A stretch of 64,000 bases of DNA, taken from NCBI RefSeq assembly GCF_022662535.1, contig NZ_JAKQYM010000001.1, positions 186,001 to 250,000 on the forward strand, given 5' to 3'. A program made the position numbers and the translations under genes. Shown piece after piece: positions 51,875 to 61,118 of the stretch; position 1 is the first letter of the stretch, and each line of letters opens with the position of its first letter. The notes beneath the pieces are model-generated. The model worked only from the letters and a program-made list of their open reading frames with translations, was not told the origin of the DNA and did no database searches. This DNA is from Polaribacter marinus. Its GTDB lineage: Bacteria > Bacteroidota > Bacteroidia > Flavobacteriales > Flavobacteriaceae.

Positions 51875-52812
51875 AAAGTTATATAAAAGCAGCTCGTTTA
51901 AGAACTTTACCTTTATCTGTTTCGGGAATAATTGTTGGAAGTTTTTTAGCAAGATTTAATAATGATACTCATCCGGCAGGTTATAATTTGTTAGAAGCTT
52001 TTTGTATTCATTATGAAAAAAATTATTCAATATTTATTTTAGCAATTTTTACTACAATTGGTTTTCAGGTGTTGTCTAATTTTGCCAATGATTATGGAGA
52101 TGGTATTAAGGGTTCTGATAAAAATAGAACAGGAGAAGCTCGTATGGTTTCATCTGGAGCAATTACACCAAAACAAATGAAAAGAGCTATGTTAATTACT
52201 ACAATTATCACTTTAATAATTGCTTTGTTGTTGATTTACGTTTCTTTTGGTAAAGATAATTTTATATATTCAATTTTGTTTTTTGGATTAGGAATTGCTT
52301 CTGTAGGAGCTGCAATAAAATACACCGTTGGTAAATCAGCATACGGTTACAGTGGTTTTGGTGATGTTTTTGTGTTTCTTTTCTTCGGATTGTTAAGTGT
52401 TATGGGAAGTTATTTTTTGTATACAAAACATGTTAATTTGTATGTTCTTTTGCCCGCAATATCTGTTGGATTGTTAAGTACAGCCGTTTTAAACTTAAAC
52501 AATTTACGCGATAGGGAAGAAGATCAGAAAAATAATAAAAACACTTTGGTTGTTAAATTAGGAAGTGAAAAGGCTAAAAAATATCATTATTTTTTAATTT
52601 TTGGAGCATTGCTTTGTGCATTGGTTTATGTCTTTTTAAACTTTTATACGCTATTTCAATTATTGTTTTTAGTTGCTTTTATTCCATTGGTAAAAAACTG
52701 TTTTACGGTAGAAAAAAATATTGTTCCCGCCGAATTAGACAGTGAATTAAAGAAAGTAGCATTGAGTACTTTTTTGTTTGCAATCCTTTTTGGAATTGGT
52801 CAAATTTTGTGA
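51865..52812 (+). CDS. menA: 1,4-dihydroxy-2-naphthoate polyprenyltransferase
   Basis: A 315-residue UbiA-superfamily prenyltransferase with about nine helices. The two Asp-rich motifs are NDYGDGIKGSDKNRTGE near residue 75 and NNLRDREEDQKNNKNTL near residue 212. It joins a polyprenyl chain to 1,4-dihydroxy-2-naphthoate to give demethylmenaquinone in the inner membrane. Presence of menC and menE downstream fixes the identity. Its start overlaps the end of the YdbT-like gene by 10 bp, indicating coupling. Confidence 0.95.
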   Translation: MDVKSYIKAARLRTLPLSVSGIIVGSFLARFNNDTHPAGYNLLEAFCIHYEKNYSIFILAIFTTIGFQVLSNFANDYGDGIKGSDKNRTGEARMVSSGAITPKQMKRAMLITTIITLIIALLLIYVSFGKDNFIYSILFFGLGIASVGAAIKYTVGKSAYGYSGFGDVFVFLFFGLLSVMGSYFLYTKHVNLYVLLPAISVGLLSTAVLNLNNLRDREEDQKNNKNTLVVKLGSEKAKKYHYFLIFGALLCALVYVFLNFYTLFQLLFLVAFIPLVKNCFTVEKNIVPAELDSELKKVALSTFLFAILFGIGQIL

Positions 52813-52839
52813 TTTAGAAATTAAATATAATTTTAAGAT

Positions 52840-53517
52840 ATGAAGATTAAATTTTTAGGACATTCTTGCTTTTCTTTAGAAATAAAGGGTGTAAATATTT
52901 TAATAGATCCTTTTATTACTGGAAATTCACTAGCTTCTCATATAGATATTTCTAATTTGAAAGTAGATTTTATTTTGTTAACACATGCGCATCAAGATCA
53001 TGTTTTAGATGTAGAAGTAATTGCAGAGAGAACAAAAGCAGTAATTGTTTCTAATTATGAAATAGCGATGTATTATGGTGCAAAAGATTTAAAGGTACAT
53101 CCTTTAAATCATGGAGGAACTTTTAAAACGGAGCACTTTTCTGCAAAATACGTAAATGCAATTCATACCTCTTCTTTTGCCGATGGAACTTATGGTGGTG
53201 AACCTGGTGGTTTTGTTATTACATCAAAAGATAAAAATTTATATGTGGCAGGTGATACCGCTGTGTCTATGGATATGAAATTGATTCCTTTAAGTACAAA
53301 GCTTGATGTGGTTATTTTTCCTATTGGAGATACGTTTACGATGGGAGTTGAAGATGCAATTATTGCAAGTGATTTAGTGAAATGTAATAAAATTATAGCA
53401 TGTCATTTTAATACTTTTCCTCCTATTGAAATAGACGTGAACGAAGCAAAATCTAAATTTGCATCAAAAAATAAAGAGTTGTTTGTATTAGAAATTGGAC
53501 AAAATATAAAAATATAA
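52840..53517 (+). CDS. UPF0173 metal-dependent hydrolase (metallo-beta-lactamase fold)
   Basis: A 225-residue metallo-beta-lactamase-fold hydrolase of the YtkL/UPF0173 family. Metal ligands: FLGHSCFSLEIKG at the N-terminus, LTHAHQDHVLDVE near residue 47 (HxHxDH), HTSSFADGTYGGEPGGFVI near residue 110, YVAGDTAVSMD near residue 136 and IIACHFNTFPPIE near residue 187. Substrate unknown. It lies between menA and an SRPBCC gene, spacing 27 and 1 bp, inside the menaquinone gene cluster. Confidence 0.9.
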   Translation: MKIKFLGHSCFSLEIKGVNILIDPFITGNSLASHIDISNLKVDFILLTHAHQDHVLDVEVIAERTKAVIVSNYEIAMYYGAKDLKVHPLNHGGTFKTEHFSAKYVNAIHTSSFADGTYGGEPGGFVITSKDKNLYVAGDTAVSMDMKLIPLSTKLDVVIFPIGDTFTMGVEDAIIASDLVKCNKIIACHFNTFPPIEIDVNEAKSKFASKNKELFVLEIGQNIKI

Positions 53518-53518
53518 A

Positions 53519-54031
53519 ATGAAAACAATAAAAATAATTTTAGGTATCATTACCGCTTTAGTTTTGGCTTTTTTAGCAACAGGTTTACTTGTAAAAGAAA
53601 CAAATTATACGGCTCAAGTTTCTGTAAACAAACCAATAAAAGAAGTTTTTAAAACATTTAATAAAACAGAAAATATTAAAAACTGGATTCCTGAAGTAAA
53701 ATCTTTTGAAATTGTAAATAACAATCCAGGTAAAACAGGAAGTATCTATAAGATTGTTGTAGATAATCAGGGACAAGAAATTGAGATGACAGAAAAAGTC
53801 ATTGCTTATGTAGAAAATCAAAAAGTAACTTTGTTTTTTGATGCTGAAAATATGTTAAAAACAGATGATTATGTTTTTACTGAAAAAAATGGTATTACAA
53901 CCATAACTTTAAATTCAAGTTGTCAAAGTGATTCTTATATTATGGCTTGTATGTTTCCTTATTTTAAAGGAACTTTTCAAGAGCAAGACCAAACATATTT
54001 AAATAATTTTAAAGCATTTGTAGAAAAATAA
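53519..54031 (+). CDS. SRPBCC/START-like lipid-binding domain protein
   Basis: A 170-residue protein with one N-terminal anchor (residues 3-22), then a polyketide cyclase/START-like fold (SRPBCC). It opens with TAQVSVNKPIKEVFKTFNKTENIKNWIPEVKSFE and ends in a long C-terminal helix. Such folds bind hydrophobic ligands such as lipids, quinones or polyketides. Location between menA and menC makes a naphthoquinone or lipid ligand plausible, but this is inference. Confidence 0.8.
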   Translation: MKTIKIILGIITALVLAFLATGLLVKETNYTAQVSVNKPIKEVFKTFNKTENIKNWIPEVKSFEIVNNNPGKTGSIYKIVVDNQGQEIEMTEKVIAYVENQKVTLFFDAENMLKTDDYVFTEKNGITTITLNSSCQSDSYIMACMFPYFKGTFQEQDQTYLNNFKAFVEK

Positions 54032-54040
54032 TTTTTTATT

Positions 54041-55078
54041 TTGATAAAAGCAACCTATAAAAAATACATTCTTAATTTTAAAAATCCAAGTGGTACGTCA
54101 CGGGGGGTTTTAAAAACGAAAGAAACTTGGTTTATCATTTTAGAAAAAAATGAAAAAAAAGGAATTGGAGAAACAGGCTTATTTAGAGGCTTAAGTAGTG
54201 ATGATGTTCCTAATTATGAAGATACATTAAATTGGGTTTGTAAAAATATTAATTTAGGATTAGAAGTTTTATTAAAAGAACTCTCTGAGTTTCCATCAAT
54301 TCAATTTGGATTAGAGCAAGCTTTTTTATCACTTAAAAGCGCAACTTCTTTTAATTTATATCCATCAGATTTTACTCAAGGAAAAAAATCAATACCTATA
54401 AATGGGTTGGTTTGGATGGGAGATAAAGAGTTTATGAAAACTCAAATCAAAGAAAAACTCAAATCTGGTTTTACTTGTATTAAAATGAAAATTGGAGCCA
54501 TAGATTTTGATACAGAAATAGATTTATTAAAATCGATTAGAAAAGAATTTTCATCTAAAGAAATAGAATTAAGAGTAGATGCAAATGGTGCTTTTAATCC
54601 AAATAATGCCTTGCAAAAATTAAGAGCCTTATCGGCTTTAAATATTCATTCTATAGAACAGCCAATCAAACAGGGGCAAGTGCAAGAAATGGCTAAATTG
54701 TGTGCTAAAACACCATTACCAATTGCATTAGATGAAGAATTGATCGGGGTGTTTTCTTCAGAAAGCAAAAAGAAATTGATAGAATCTATAAAGCCTCAAT
54801 ACATTATTTTGAAACCTAGTTTAATTGGAGGTTTTTCTGGTAGTAAAGATTGGATTAATTTAGCAGAAAAGAATAATATTGATTGGTGGATTACTTCTGC
54901 ATTAGAAAGTAATATTGGTTTAAATGCAATAGCGCAATTTACGTTTACTTTAAAGAGTAAATTGCCACAAGGATTAGGGACAGGAAGTTTGTTTACAAAT
55001 AATTTTGAGAGTCCTCTACAAGTTAAAAACGGAACATTACATTATAACAATTCTAAGAAATGGAATTTTAATTTATAA
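54041..55078 (+). CDS. menC: o-succinylbenzoate synthase
   Basis: A 345-residue enolase-superfamily enzyme. The catalytic Lys pair lies in CIKMKIGAIDFD near residue 146; metal ligands are in ELRVDANGAF near residue 180, HSIEQP near residue 208 and ALDEELIG near residue 233; the second Lys is in YIILKPSLIGG near residue 256. It dehydrates SHCHC to o-succinylbenzoate in menaquinone synthesis. The start is TTG at 54041; no ATG fits before the first strand. It is 9 bp after the SRPBCC gene and 4 bp before the CPBP gene. Confidence 0.92.
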   Translation: MIKATYKKYILNFKNPSGTSRGVLKTKETWFIILEKNEKKGIGETGLFRGLSSDDVPNYEDTLNWVCKNINLGLEVLLKELSEFPSIQFGLEQAFLSLKSATSFNLYPSDFTQGKKSIPINGLVWMGDKEFMKTQIKEKLKSGFTCIKMKIGAIDFDTEIDLLKSIRKEFSSKEIELRVDANGAFNPNNALQKLRALSALNIHSIEQPIKQGQVQEMAKLCAKTPLPIALDEELIGVFSSESKKKLIESIKPQYIILKPSLIGGFSGSKDWINLAEKNNIDWWITSALESNIGLNAIAQFTFTLKSKLPQGLGTGSLFTNNFESPLQVKNGTLHYNNSKKWNFNL

Positions 55079-55082
55079 AAAA

Positions 55083-56060
55083 ATGAATTTTATACAACAA
55101 GCTTACAAAGGTAATAACGAATGGTATCATTGGGTTTTTACCATCATTTTAGTTTTTATTGGTTGGCAAGTTTTAGGAATTATTCCTTTAGTTATGGTTG
55201 CAGCAGCTCACTCTAAGGACGCTACAGCTTTTATGATTGCAGCAAAAGATAGTTTTATGTCATTAGGAATTAACAGTAATTTGTTTCTGTTTTTAATGAT
55301 ATTAATGTTTTTTGTCGGTTTAATTTTCCTTTTTATTTCAATAAAATACATACATAAAAGAAACATAACTTCTTTAGTTACAAGTAGAAATAAAGTAGAT
55401 TGGAAACGTTTTTGGTTTGGTTTTGTTTCTTGGGGAGTTATTGCTACTGTTATTATTTATTTAGGAATTTTAATGAGTCCAGAAGATTATGTATGGAATT
55501 TTAAACCCGCACCATTTTTTATTTTGGTAGCCATTTCTTTTCTCTTTTTACCATTTCAAACTTCGTTTGAAGAATTACTTTTTAGAGGATATTTTATGCA
55601 AGGACTGGGAATTTTGGCTAAAAATAGATGGATCCCATTAATTGTAACTTCTGTTTCTTTTGGTTTGTTACATGGTGCAAATCCTGAAGTTGAAAAATTG
55701 GGTTATATTTCTATGGTTTTTTATATTGGAACAGGTTTTTTCTATGGGATTACTACCTTAATGGATGAAGGGACAGAATTGTCTTTAGGATTACATGCGA
55801 TAAACAATATTGTTGCTGCCTTTATTGTAACTACAGATTGGACGGTTTTTCAAACAGATGCTTTATATGTAGATACCTCAGAGCCTTCTGTTGGATGGGA
55901 AATGTTTTTTCCTGTATTGGTTTTATATCCATTGATGCTCTATGTCTTTTCAAAAAAATATGGATGGAATAATTGGTTAGAAAAATTAACTGGGAAAATT
56001 TCAAAACCTGTAAACTTGAAAGAAAACTATAGAGTTTTAGATGAAATTGGAGCAGAATAA
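55083..56060 (+). CDS. CPBP-family intramembrane metalloprotease
   Basis: A 325-residue membrane protein with eight or so helices and the three CPBP (Abi) motifs: EELLFRGYFMQG near residue 162 (Glu-Glu and Arg), LLHGANPE near residue 198 (His) and GLHAINNIV near residue 239 (His, Asn). CPBP proteins are glutamic-type intramembrane proteases related to CAAX prenyl protease, some involved in bacteriocin immunity. It lies between menC and menE and overlaps menE by 20 bp. Start chosen at MNFIQQAY; a longer frame begins inside menC. Confidence 0.9.
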   Translation: MNFIQQAYKGNNEWYHWVFTIILVFIGWQVLGIIPLVMVAAAHSKDATAFMIAAKDSFMSLGINSNLFLFLMILMFFVGLIFLFISIKYIHKRNITSLVTSRNKVDWKRFWFGFVSWGVIATVIIYLGILMSPEDYVWNFKPAPFFILVAISFLFLPFQTSFEELLFRGYFMQGLGILAKNRWIPLIVTSVSFGLLHGANPEVEKLGYISMVFYIGTGFFYGITTLMDEGTELSLGLHAINNIVAAFIVTTDWTVFQTDALYVDTSEPSVGWEMFFPVLVLYPLMLYVFSKKYGWNNWLEKLTGKISKPVNLKENYRVLDEIGAE

Positions 56061-57102
56061 TTTTCATAAAAATTTTCAATTAAATGGAATTTCATTTGCT
56101 TCTGTAGATGAGTTGTTGGTCTTTGCTCATCAGTTTTCTAATGAAATCTACCAATTTTTAGTTGACTGGTTTTCTAAAGATGATTTTATAGTAGTGCAAA
56201 CTTCTGGTTCGACAGGAAAACCAAAATCAATCTCACTTAAAAAAGAGTTGATGATTAATTCTGCTTTAGTAACGGGTCAGTTTTTTGACTTGCATGAAAA
56301 TACAAAAGCACTTCTGTGTTTACCAGTATCTTATATTGCAGGAAAGATGATGTTGGTAAGAGCGATGACCTTGGGGTGGAGTATTGATGTTATAGCTCCA
56401 AATTCTGCTCCTTTAGAAAGGGTAGAACGTGAGTATGATTTTTCTGCAATGGTTCCTTTACAGGTAGAAAATTCAATAAATAAGTTGCAGAAAATAAAGA
56501 AACTTATTATTGGAGGAGGAGTTGTGTCAGAAGAACTTAAGGTAAAGTTGCAATGTCTCTCTACACTGGCTTTTGCAACTTATGGTATGACAGAAACGAT
56601 TACACATATAGCAGTTAAAAAACTAAATAATAGAAAAGGAAATCCCAGTTTTTATCAAATTTTACCAGGAGTAAAAATTTTTAAAGATGAAAGAAATTGT
56701 TTAGTTATTGAAGCTTTAAACGTTGCAAATGATTGTGTAGTAACTAATGATGTAATTCAATTGATTTCAGATACTCAATTTGATTGGTTGGGGCGTTTTG
56801 ATAATGTTATTAATTCAGGAGGGATAAAATTATATCCAGAAAAAATAGAAGTAAAATTATCAGAAATTATAGGGAAGCGTTTTTTTGTAGCAGGTATTCC
56901 CGATAAGAAATTAGGCCAAAAATTAATCTTAATTATAGAAGGAAAAAAGCATAATAATTTTTTGAATAACATAAAAAAAAATAAAACTCTTACAAAGTTT
57001 GAGCAACCTAAAGAGGTTTATTTTATAGATAAATTTATTGAAACTAAAACAAAAAAAATCCAACGTAAAAAAACATTGGATTTAATTGGTTTTACAAATT
57101 AG
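56041..57102 (+). CDS. menE: o-succinylbenzoate-CoA ligase (short form)
   Basis: A 353-residue AMP-forming ligase. P-loop VVQTSGSTGKPKSISLKKE near residue 57, ATYGMTETITHIA near residue 178, GRFDNVINSGGIKLYPEKIE near residue 250, and a shortened C-terminal lid ending KTKKIQRKKT with the catalytic Lys. It is about 100 residues shorter than the E. coli enzyme, as is common for the Bacteroidota form. It activates o-succinylbenzoate with CoA for MenB. The start overlaps the CPBP gene by 20 bp, sealing the cluster. It converges with yebC, leaving 5 bp. Confidence 0.9.
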   Translation: MKLEQNNFHKNFQLNGISFASVDELLVFAHQFSNEIYQFLVDWFSKDDFIVVQTSGSTGKPKSISLKKELMINSALVTGQFFDLHENTKALLCLPVSYIAGKMMLVRAMTLGWSIDVIAPNSAPLERVEREYDFSAMVPLQVENSINKLQKIKKLIIGGGVVSEELKVKLQCLSTLAFATYGMTETITHIAVKKLNNRKGNPSFYQILPGVKIFKDERNCLVIEALNVANDCVVTNDVIQLISDTQFDWLGRFDNVINSGGIKLYPEKIEVKLSEIIGKRFFVAGIPDKKLGQKLILIIEGKKHNNFLNNIKKNKTLTKFEQPKEVYFIDKFIETKTKKIQRKKTLDLIGFTN

Positions 57103-57107
57103 AAATT

Positions 57108-57824
57108 TTACATTTCCATAGAATGATAAACATGTTGAACGTCATCATCTTCTTCTAGTTTTTCTAAAAGTTTTTCTACGTCAGCTTGTTGTTCTTCGCT
57201 TAGTTTTGTGGTAGTTGTAGGGATTCTTTCAAATCCTGAAGATAAAATTTCTGCATTATTTTCTTCAAAGAAAGATTGGATAGCTCCAAATTGTTCAAAA
57301 GGAGCATAAATAATAATTCCTTCTTCATCATCAAACACTTCTTCTACCTCAAAATCAATTAATTCTAATTCAAGTTCTTCCATGTCCATTGTAATGTCTT
57401 CCTTTTTAATTGTGAAGTTACAGGTGTGATCAAACATAAACACTACAGATCCAGAAGTTCCAAGGTTTCCATCACATTTATTAAAAGCCGCTCTAACGTT
57501 TGCAACTGTTCTGTTGTTGTTGTCTGTTGCTGTTTCTAGTAGAATTGCAATTCCATGAGGTGCATATCCTTCAAATAAAACTTCTTTATAGTTAGCAGTG
57601 TCTTTGTCGGTAGCTTTTTTTATGGCGCGCTCAACATTGTCTTTAGGCATATTTGCAGCCTTTGCATTTTGTATAACTGCCCTTAAACGAGAATTGGTGT
57701 CAGGATTTGGTCCGCCTTCTTTAACAGCCATAACAATATCTTTACCAATTCTGGTAAAGGTTTTTGCCATTGCAGACCAACGTTTCATTTTTCTTGCTTT
57801 TCTAAATTCGAATGCTCTTCCCAT
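57108..57824 (-). CDS. YebC/PmpR-family protein
   Basis: A 238-residue YebC homologue. N-terminal GRAFEFRKARKMKRWSAMAKTFTRIGKDI, then AKAANMPKDNVERAIKKAT near residue 55 and NKCDGNLGTSGSVVFMFD near residue 113, with acidic segments near residues 145-165 and at the end (LEKLEEDDDVQHVYHSM). YebC proteins were described as DNA-binding regulators (PmpR) and more recently as ribosome-associated factors relieving stalling at proline motifs. It stands 42 bp downstream of the carboxylase gene. Confidence 0.93.
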   Translation of the reverse strand: MGRAFEFRKARKMKRWSAMAKTFTRIGKDIVMAVKEGGPNPDTNSRLRAVIQNAKAANMPKDNVERAIKKATDKDTANYKEVLFEGYAPHGIAILLETATDNNNRTVANVRAAFNKCDGNLGTSGSVVFMFDHTCNFTIKKEDITMDMEELELELIDFEVEEVFDDEEGIIIYAPFEQFGAIQSFFEENNAEILSSGFERIPTTTTKLSEEQQADVEKLLEKLEEDDDVQHVYHSMEM

Positions 57825-57866
57825 TTCTTAATGATGTTTGTATTGTACTTTTTAGTGAATTTTTAT

Positions 57867-59495
57867 TTATACTTGTAAAACTCCCATATTGAATTTTTTT
57901 TCAATTGGAGAGTGGTTTGCAGCTTCAATCCCCATAGATATCCATGTTCTAGTATCTAAAGGGTTTATTACGGCATCTGTCCATATCCTTGCGGCTGCAT
58001 AATAAGGTGAGATTTGATTGTCGTAACGAGATTTTATTTTATGAAACAATTCGGTTTCTTTTTCAGGGGTAATTTCTTCTCCACGTTTTTTTAGTGATGC
58101 TGTTTCTATTTGTAATAAAACTTTTGCGGCAGAGTTTCCGCTCATTACTGCTAACTCGGCGCTTGGCCATGCAACAATTAATCTTGGGTCATAAGCTTTT
58201 CCGCACATTGCGTAATTACCTGCTCCGTATGAGTTACCGATAACAATTGTAAATTTTGGCACCACAGAATTACTTACAGCGTTTACCATTTTGGCTCCAT
58301 CTTTTATAATTCCTCCGTGTTCCGATTTACTACCAACCATAAATCCTGTTACATCCTGTAAAAAAACTAATGGAATTTTTTTCTGATTACAATTGGCTAT
58401 AAAACGAGTAGATTTGTCGGCAGAATCATTATAGATCACACCTCCAAATTGCATTTCACCTTTCTTTGTTTTTACTAATTTTCGTTGGTTGGCAACAATA
58501 CCAACTGCCCAACCATCAATTCTAGCATAACCAGTAATAATGGTTTTCCCGTAACCTTCTTTGTATTGCTCAAATTCAGAATTATCAACTAAGCGCTTTA
58601 TGATTTCTAACATATCGTATTGCGCATTTCTTTCTCTAGGGAGGATTCCAAAAATGTCATCTTCATTCTCTTTAGGAGGAAAAGATTCTGTTTTGCTAAA
58701 ACCAGCTTTGTCGTAATCACCAATTTTATCTACAATAAATTTTATTTTATCTAAGGCATCTTTATCATCTTTAGCTTTGTAATCGGTTACGCCTGAAATT
58801 TCACAATGTGTTGTTGCGCCACCTAAAGTTTCATTATCAATACTTTCTCCAATTGCAGCTTTTACTAAGTAACTACCTGCTAAGAAAATGCTTGCAGTTT
58901 TGTCTACAATTAAAGCCTCATCACTCATAATAGGTAAATAGGCCCCACCTGCTACACAGCTTCCCATGACAGCAGAAATTTGTGTGATTCCCATGCTACT
59001 CATTACTGCGTTATTTCTAAAAATACGTCCAAAATGCTCTTTATCTGGAAAAATTTCATCTTGCAATGGTAGATAAACACCAGCAGAATCAACTAAGTAA
59101 ATTATTGGCAATTTGTTTTCTATAGATATTTCTTGAGCGCGTAAATTCTTTTTTCCTGTAATTGGAAACCAAGCTCCTGCTTTTACAGTTGCATCATTAG
59201 CTACAACAATGCACTGTTTTCCTTTTATATAGCCAATTTTAACAACAACTCCACCAGAAGGGCAGCCACCGTGTTCTTTGTACATTTCATCCCCAGCAAA
59301 GGCACCAATTTCTATGGACTTTGTATTGTTGTCTAATAAATAATCAACTCTTTCACGGGCAGTCATTTTTCCTTTTTCGTGATGTTTGTCAATACGTTTT
59401 TGCCCTCCGCCTAATTTTACTTTGGCAAATCTTTTGCGTAAATCAGAAACTAAAAGTTTGTTATAATCTTCGTTTTTATTGAAGTTTAAATCCAT
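57867..59495 (-). CDS. acyl-CoA carboxylase beta subunit (methylcrotonyl/propionyl type)
   Basis: A 542-residue carboxyltransferase of two crotonase folds. GGGQKRIDKHHEKGKMTARERVDYLLD near residue 28 is the family N-terminus. LVDSAGVYLPLQDEIFPD near residue 131 and FLQDVTGFMVGSKSEHGGI near residue 376 mark the active sites. The C-terminus YYAARIWTDAVINP-type ending favours methylcrotonyl- or geranyl-CoA over propionyl-CoA carboxylase. The biotin-carrying alpha subunit is not in the window. It sits 37 bp after the ScfR/PrpR-like regulator, suggesting shared acyl-CoA metabolism control. Confidence 0.9.
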   Translation of the reverse strand: MDLNFNKNEDYNKLLVSDLRKRFAKVKLGGGQKRIDKHHEKGKMTARERVDYLLDNNTKSIEIGAFAGDEMYKEHGGCPSGGVVVKIGYIKGKQCIVVANDATVKAGAWFPITGKKNLRAQEISIENKLPIIYLVDSAGVYLPLQDEIFPDKEHFGRIFRNNAVMSSMGITQISAVMGSCVAGGAYLPIMSDEALIVDKTASIFLAGSYLVKAAIGESIDNETLGGATTHCEISGVTDYKAKDDKDALDKIKFIVDKIGDYDKAGFSKTESFPPKENEDDIFGILPRERNAQYDMLEIIKRLVDNSEFEQYKEGYGKTIITGYARIDGWAVGIVANQRKLVKTKKGEMQFGGVIYNDSADKSTRFIANCNQKKIPLVFLQDVTGFMVGSKSEHGGIIKDGAKMVNAVSNSVVPKFTIVIGNSYGAGNYAMCGKAYDPRLIVAWPSAELAVMSGNSAAKVLLQIETASLKKRGEEITPEKETELFHKIKSRYDNQISPYYAAARIWTDAVINPLDTRTWISMGIEAANHSPIEKKFNMGVLQV

Positions 59496-59532
59496 AAAAG
59501 TATTTGTTTTCGAGTGCTAAAATAAGAATTTT

Positions 59533-61017
59533 TTAGCTGTATGAACTAATAATTTGCTCTACTGTATTAGCAATTTCTTTGTATTTTTCTTGTCTTTCTA
59601 ATCTAAAAGGTTCAGAGGCTCTTTCTTTACAGTTTTTAACAGCACAAGTTTCGCAGGTTACACCAACTAATTTTTTAGTAAATGTATTTTCTTCAAAAAA
59701 GCGAAGTTTCTTTTTTAAATGAGGTGATAGTAACATACCAATACTTACACTTCGATTGATGTCCTTTTTAAAAGGGTCTGTTGTTGCTGATGATAAAACC
59801 AAATATTCATTTTTTTGATTTACATATGAAGATATTTGTATGCCAAATGTTGCTCTTGTTTTGCTAGAGTTTTCTAAATCTTGTATTGTTTTTATTGCAA
59901 TCCATCGTCTGCAATAATGCTCATTATTTCTATTGGCATGTGGAGCTTGTTGTTGTGTAATGTGTAATTCTTTGCTTAATCTATATGTAGGTGATTTTAT
60001 TTTGTGTGTAAATCGTAAAAAAAACAGGTTCTTTATATTAAAATACTTCGGTAAAATATTGGTTAATCGTTGATAAAAAGTTTCTTGTGAACAATTGTAA
60101 TGATTGATAATTTGGTGTAGTTTTAATGGTTTCCATTCTTCTAAAGCAAAGAAGTTTGTTAATGCTTCTGTCAAACTTTTTCTAGGAATAATTAATGCGC
60201 CTGCAAAATAAGAAGCAATAAAATTATTTAAAACTTGATCAAAATTCTCAAATTTTATCCATGGAAAAGTAAATAATCTATCGTTTATGTTTAAAAAGTT
60301 ATAGGCTAATTCTTTGGCGTAAATAAATGTTTTTTGAGCTTCTGAGATATTTTTATCTATTAAAAGGGTTTTATTTTTTGGGATGAATATATTTCTTAAT
60401 TCACCAAGGTTGTCATGTTTAGATAATTCGTTATCATTAACTGTATACGCGTATTCTTCAATTAAGATTTCTTCTAAATCTGTTGAAGTTATTTTTTTTG
60501 ATAAATCTAATTGATATAACTCTGCAAATCGTTCAGCATCTTTTTCAATATCATCAAAGTAGTTGCTGTGTGCTTCTTGGTAAGATCTTAGGGATGCTAA
60601 AAAGAAACTCTCTCTAGTTAAATTATAGTTCTTGGCAATTTTAATAATAGTGCTGATAAACGCATTTACTTTAGCCGGTGCGTTAGCTACAATATCAATC
60701 AAATTGTTTTCTTTAATGCCGAAGAGGTCTAAAGGAATTTCTTTTAAAATTTTAGATTGTAGAATTTCACCAATAGGTGCAAGGTTTTTATCTAATTTTA
60801 GAGAAACTAAATGATCATATGGAGTTTCTAGTTTTTCTGAAAGAATTAAAATTTTATCGGTTTTTGGGTATTTCTTTCCTTTTTCAATTTCATTTAAATA
60901 CGATTTAGATAAGCCTGTTAATTTTGCTAATCCAAAAAGAGATAGGTTTTTCTCTGTTCTTATTTGCTTTAATTTTAAACCAAAAATTAAGCGTATGTAT
61001 TCGTCTTCTATCATCAT
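59533..61017 (-). CDS. ScfR/PrpR/RamB-type short-chain acyl-CoA responsive regulator
   Basis: A 494-residue regulator. Xre-type HTH at residues 9-70 (IRTEKNLSLFGLAKLTGLSKSYLNEIEKG). A central IrrE/ImmA-like domain at about 200-320 (FIASYFAGALIIPRKSL) lacks an HExxH protease motif. The C-terminal DUF2083-like domain at about 340-480 carries CETCAVKNCKE, three cysteines able to hold an Fe-S cluster as in PrpR. Known relatives (RamB of Corynebacterium, PrpR of Mycobacterium) control glyoxylate and methylcitrate genes in response to acyl-CoA. Divergence from aceB with operator-like repeats between fits that role. Two ATGs at the start (MM). Confidence 0.88.
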   Translation of the reverse strand: MMIEDEYIRLIFGLKLKQIRTEKNLSLFGLAKLTGLSKSYLNEIEKGKKYPKTDKILILSEKLETPYDHLVSLKLDKNLAPIGEILQSKILKEIPLDLFGIKENNLIDIVANAPAKVNAFISTIIKIAKNYNLTRESFFLASLRSYQEAHSNYFDDIEKDAERFAELYQLDLSKKITSTDLEEILIEEYAYTVNDNELSKHDNLGELRNIFIPKNKTLLIDKNISEAQKTFIYAKELAYNFLNINDRLFTFPWIKFENFDQVLNNFIASYFAGALIIPRKSLTEALTNFFALEEWKPLKLHQIINHYNCSQETFYQRLTNILPKYFNIKNLFFLRFTHKIKSPTYRLSKELHITQQQAPHANRNNEHYCRRWIAIKTIQDLENSSKTRATFGIQISSYVNQKNEYLVLSSATTDPFKKDINRSVSIGMLLSPHLKKKLRFFEENTFTKKLVGVTCETCAVKNCKERASEPFRLERQEKYKEIANTVEQIISSYS

Positions 61018-61022
61018 AAAAT

Positions 61023-61118
61023 CAAAGATAATAATATTTAGCGAACTTAAACAATATTAATTTTTTACATATTTAGCGAACGTTCGCTTGTAGAGTTCAA
61101 AAATTATTTATATAATTG
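61023..61118. promoter_or_regulatory. divergent promoters and operator-like repeats of the regulator and aceB
   Basis: TTTAGCGAAC occurs twice on the plus strand (61038-61047, with ACTT following, and 61072-61081). The second is part of the perfect palindrome GCGAACGTTCGC (61076-61087). Minus-strand -7 box TATCTTTG (61030-61023) with TTG at 61054-61052 serves the regulator, so the first copy lies between its -33 and -7. Plus-strand TTG (61088-61090), 20 bases, TATAATTG (61111-61118) serves aceB, so the palindrome abuts its -33. Confidence 0.7.
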
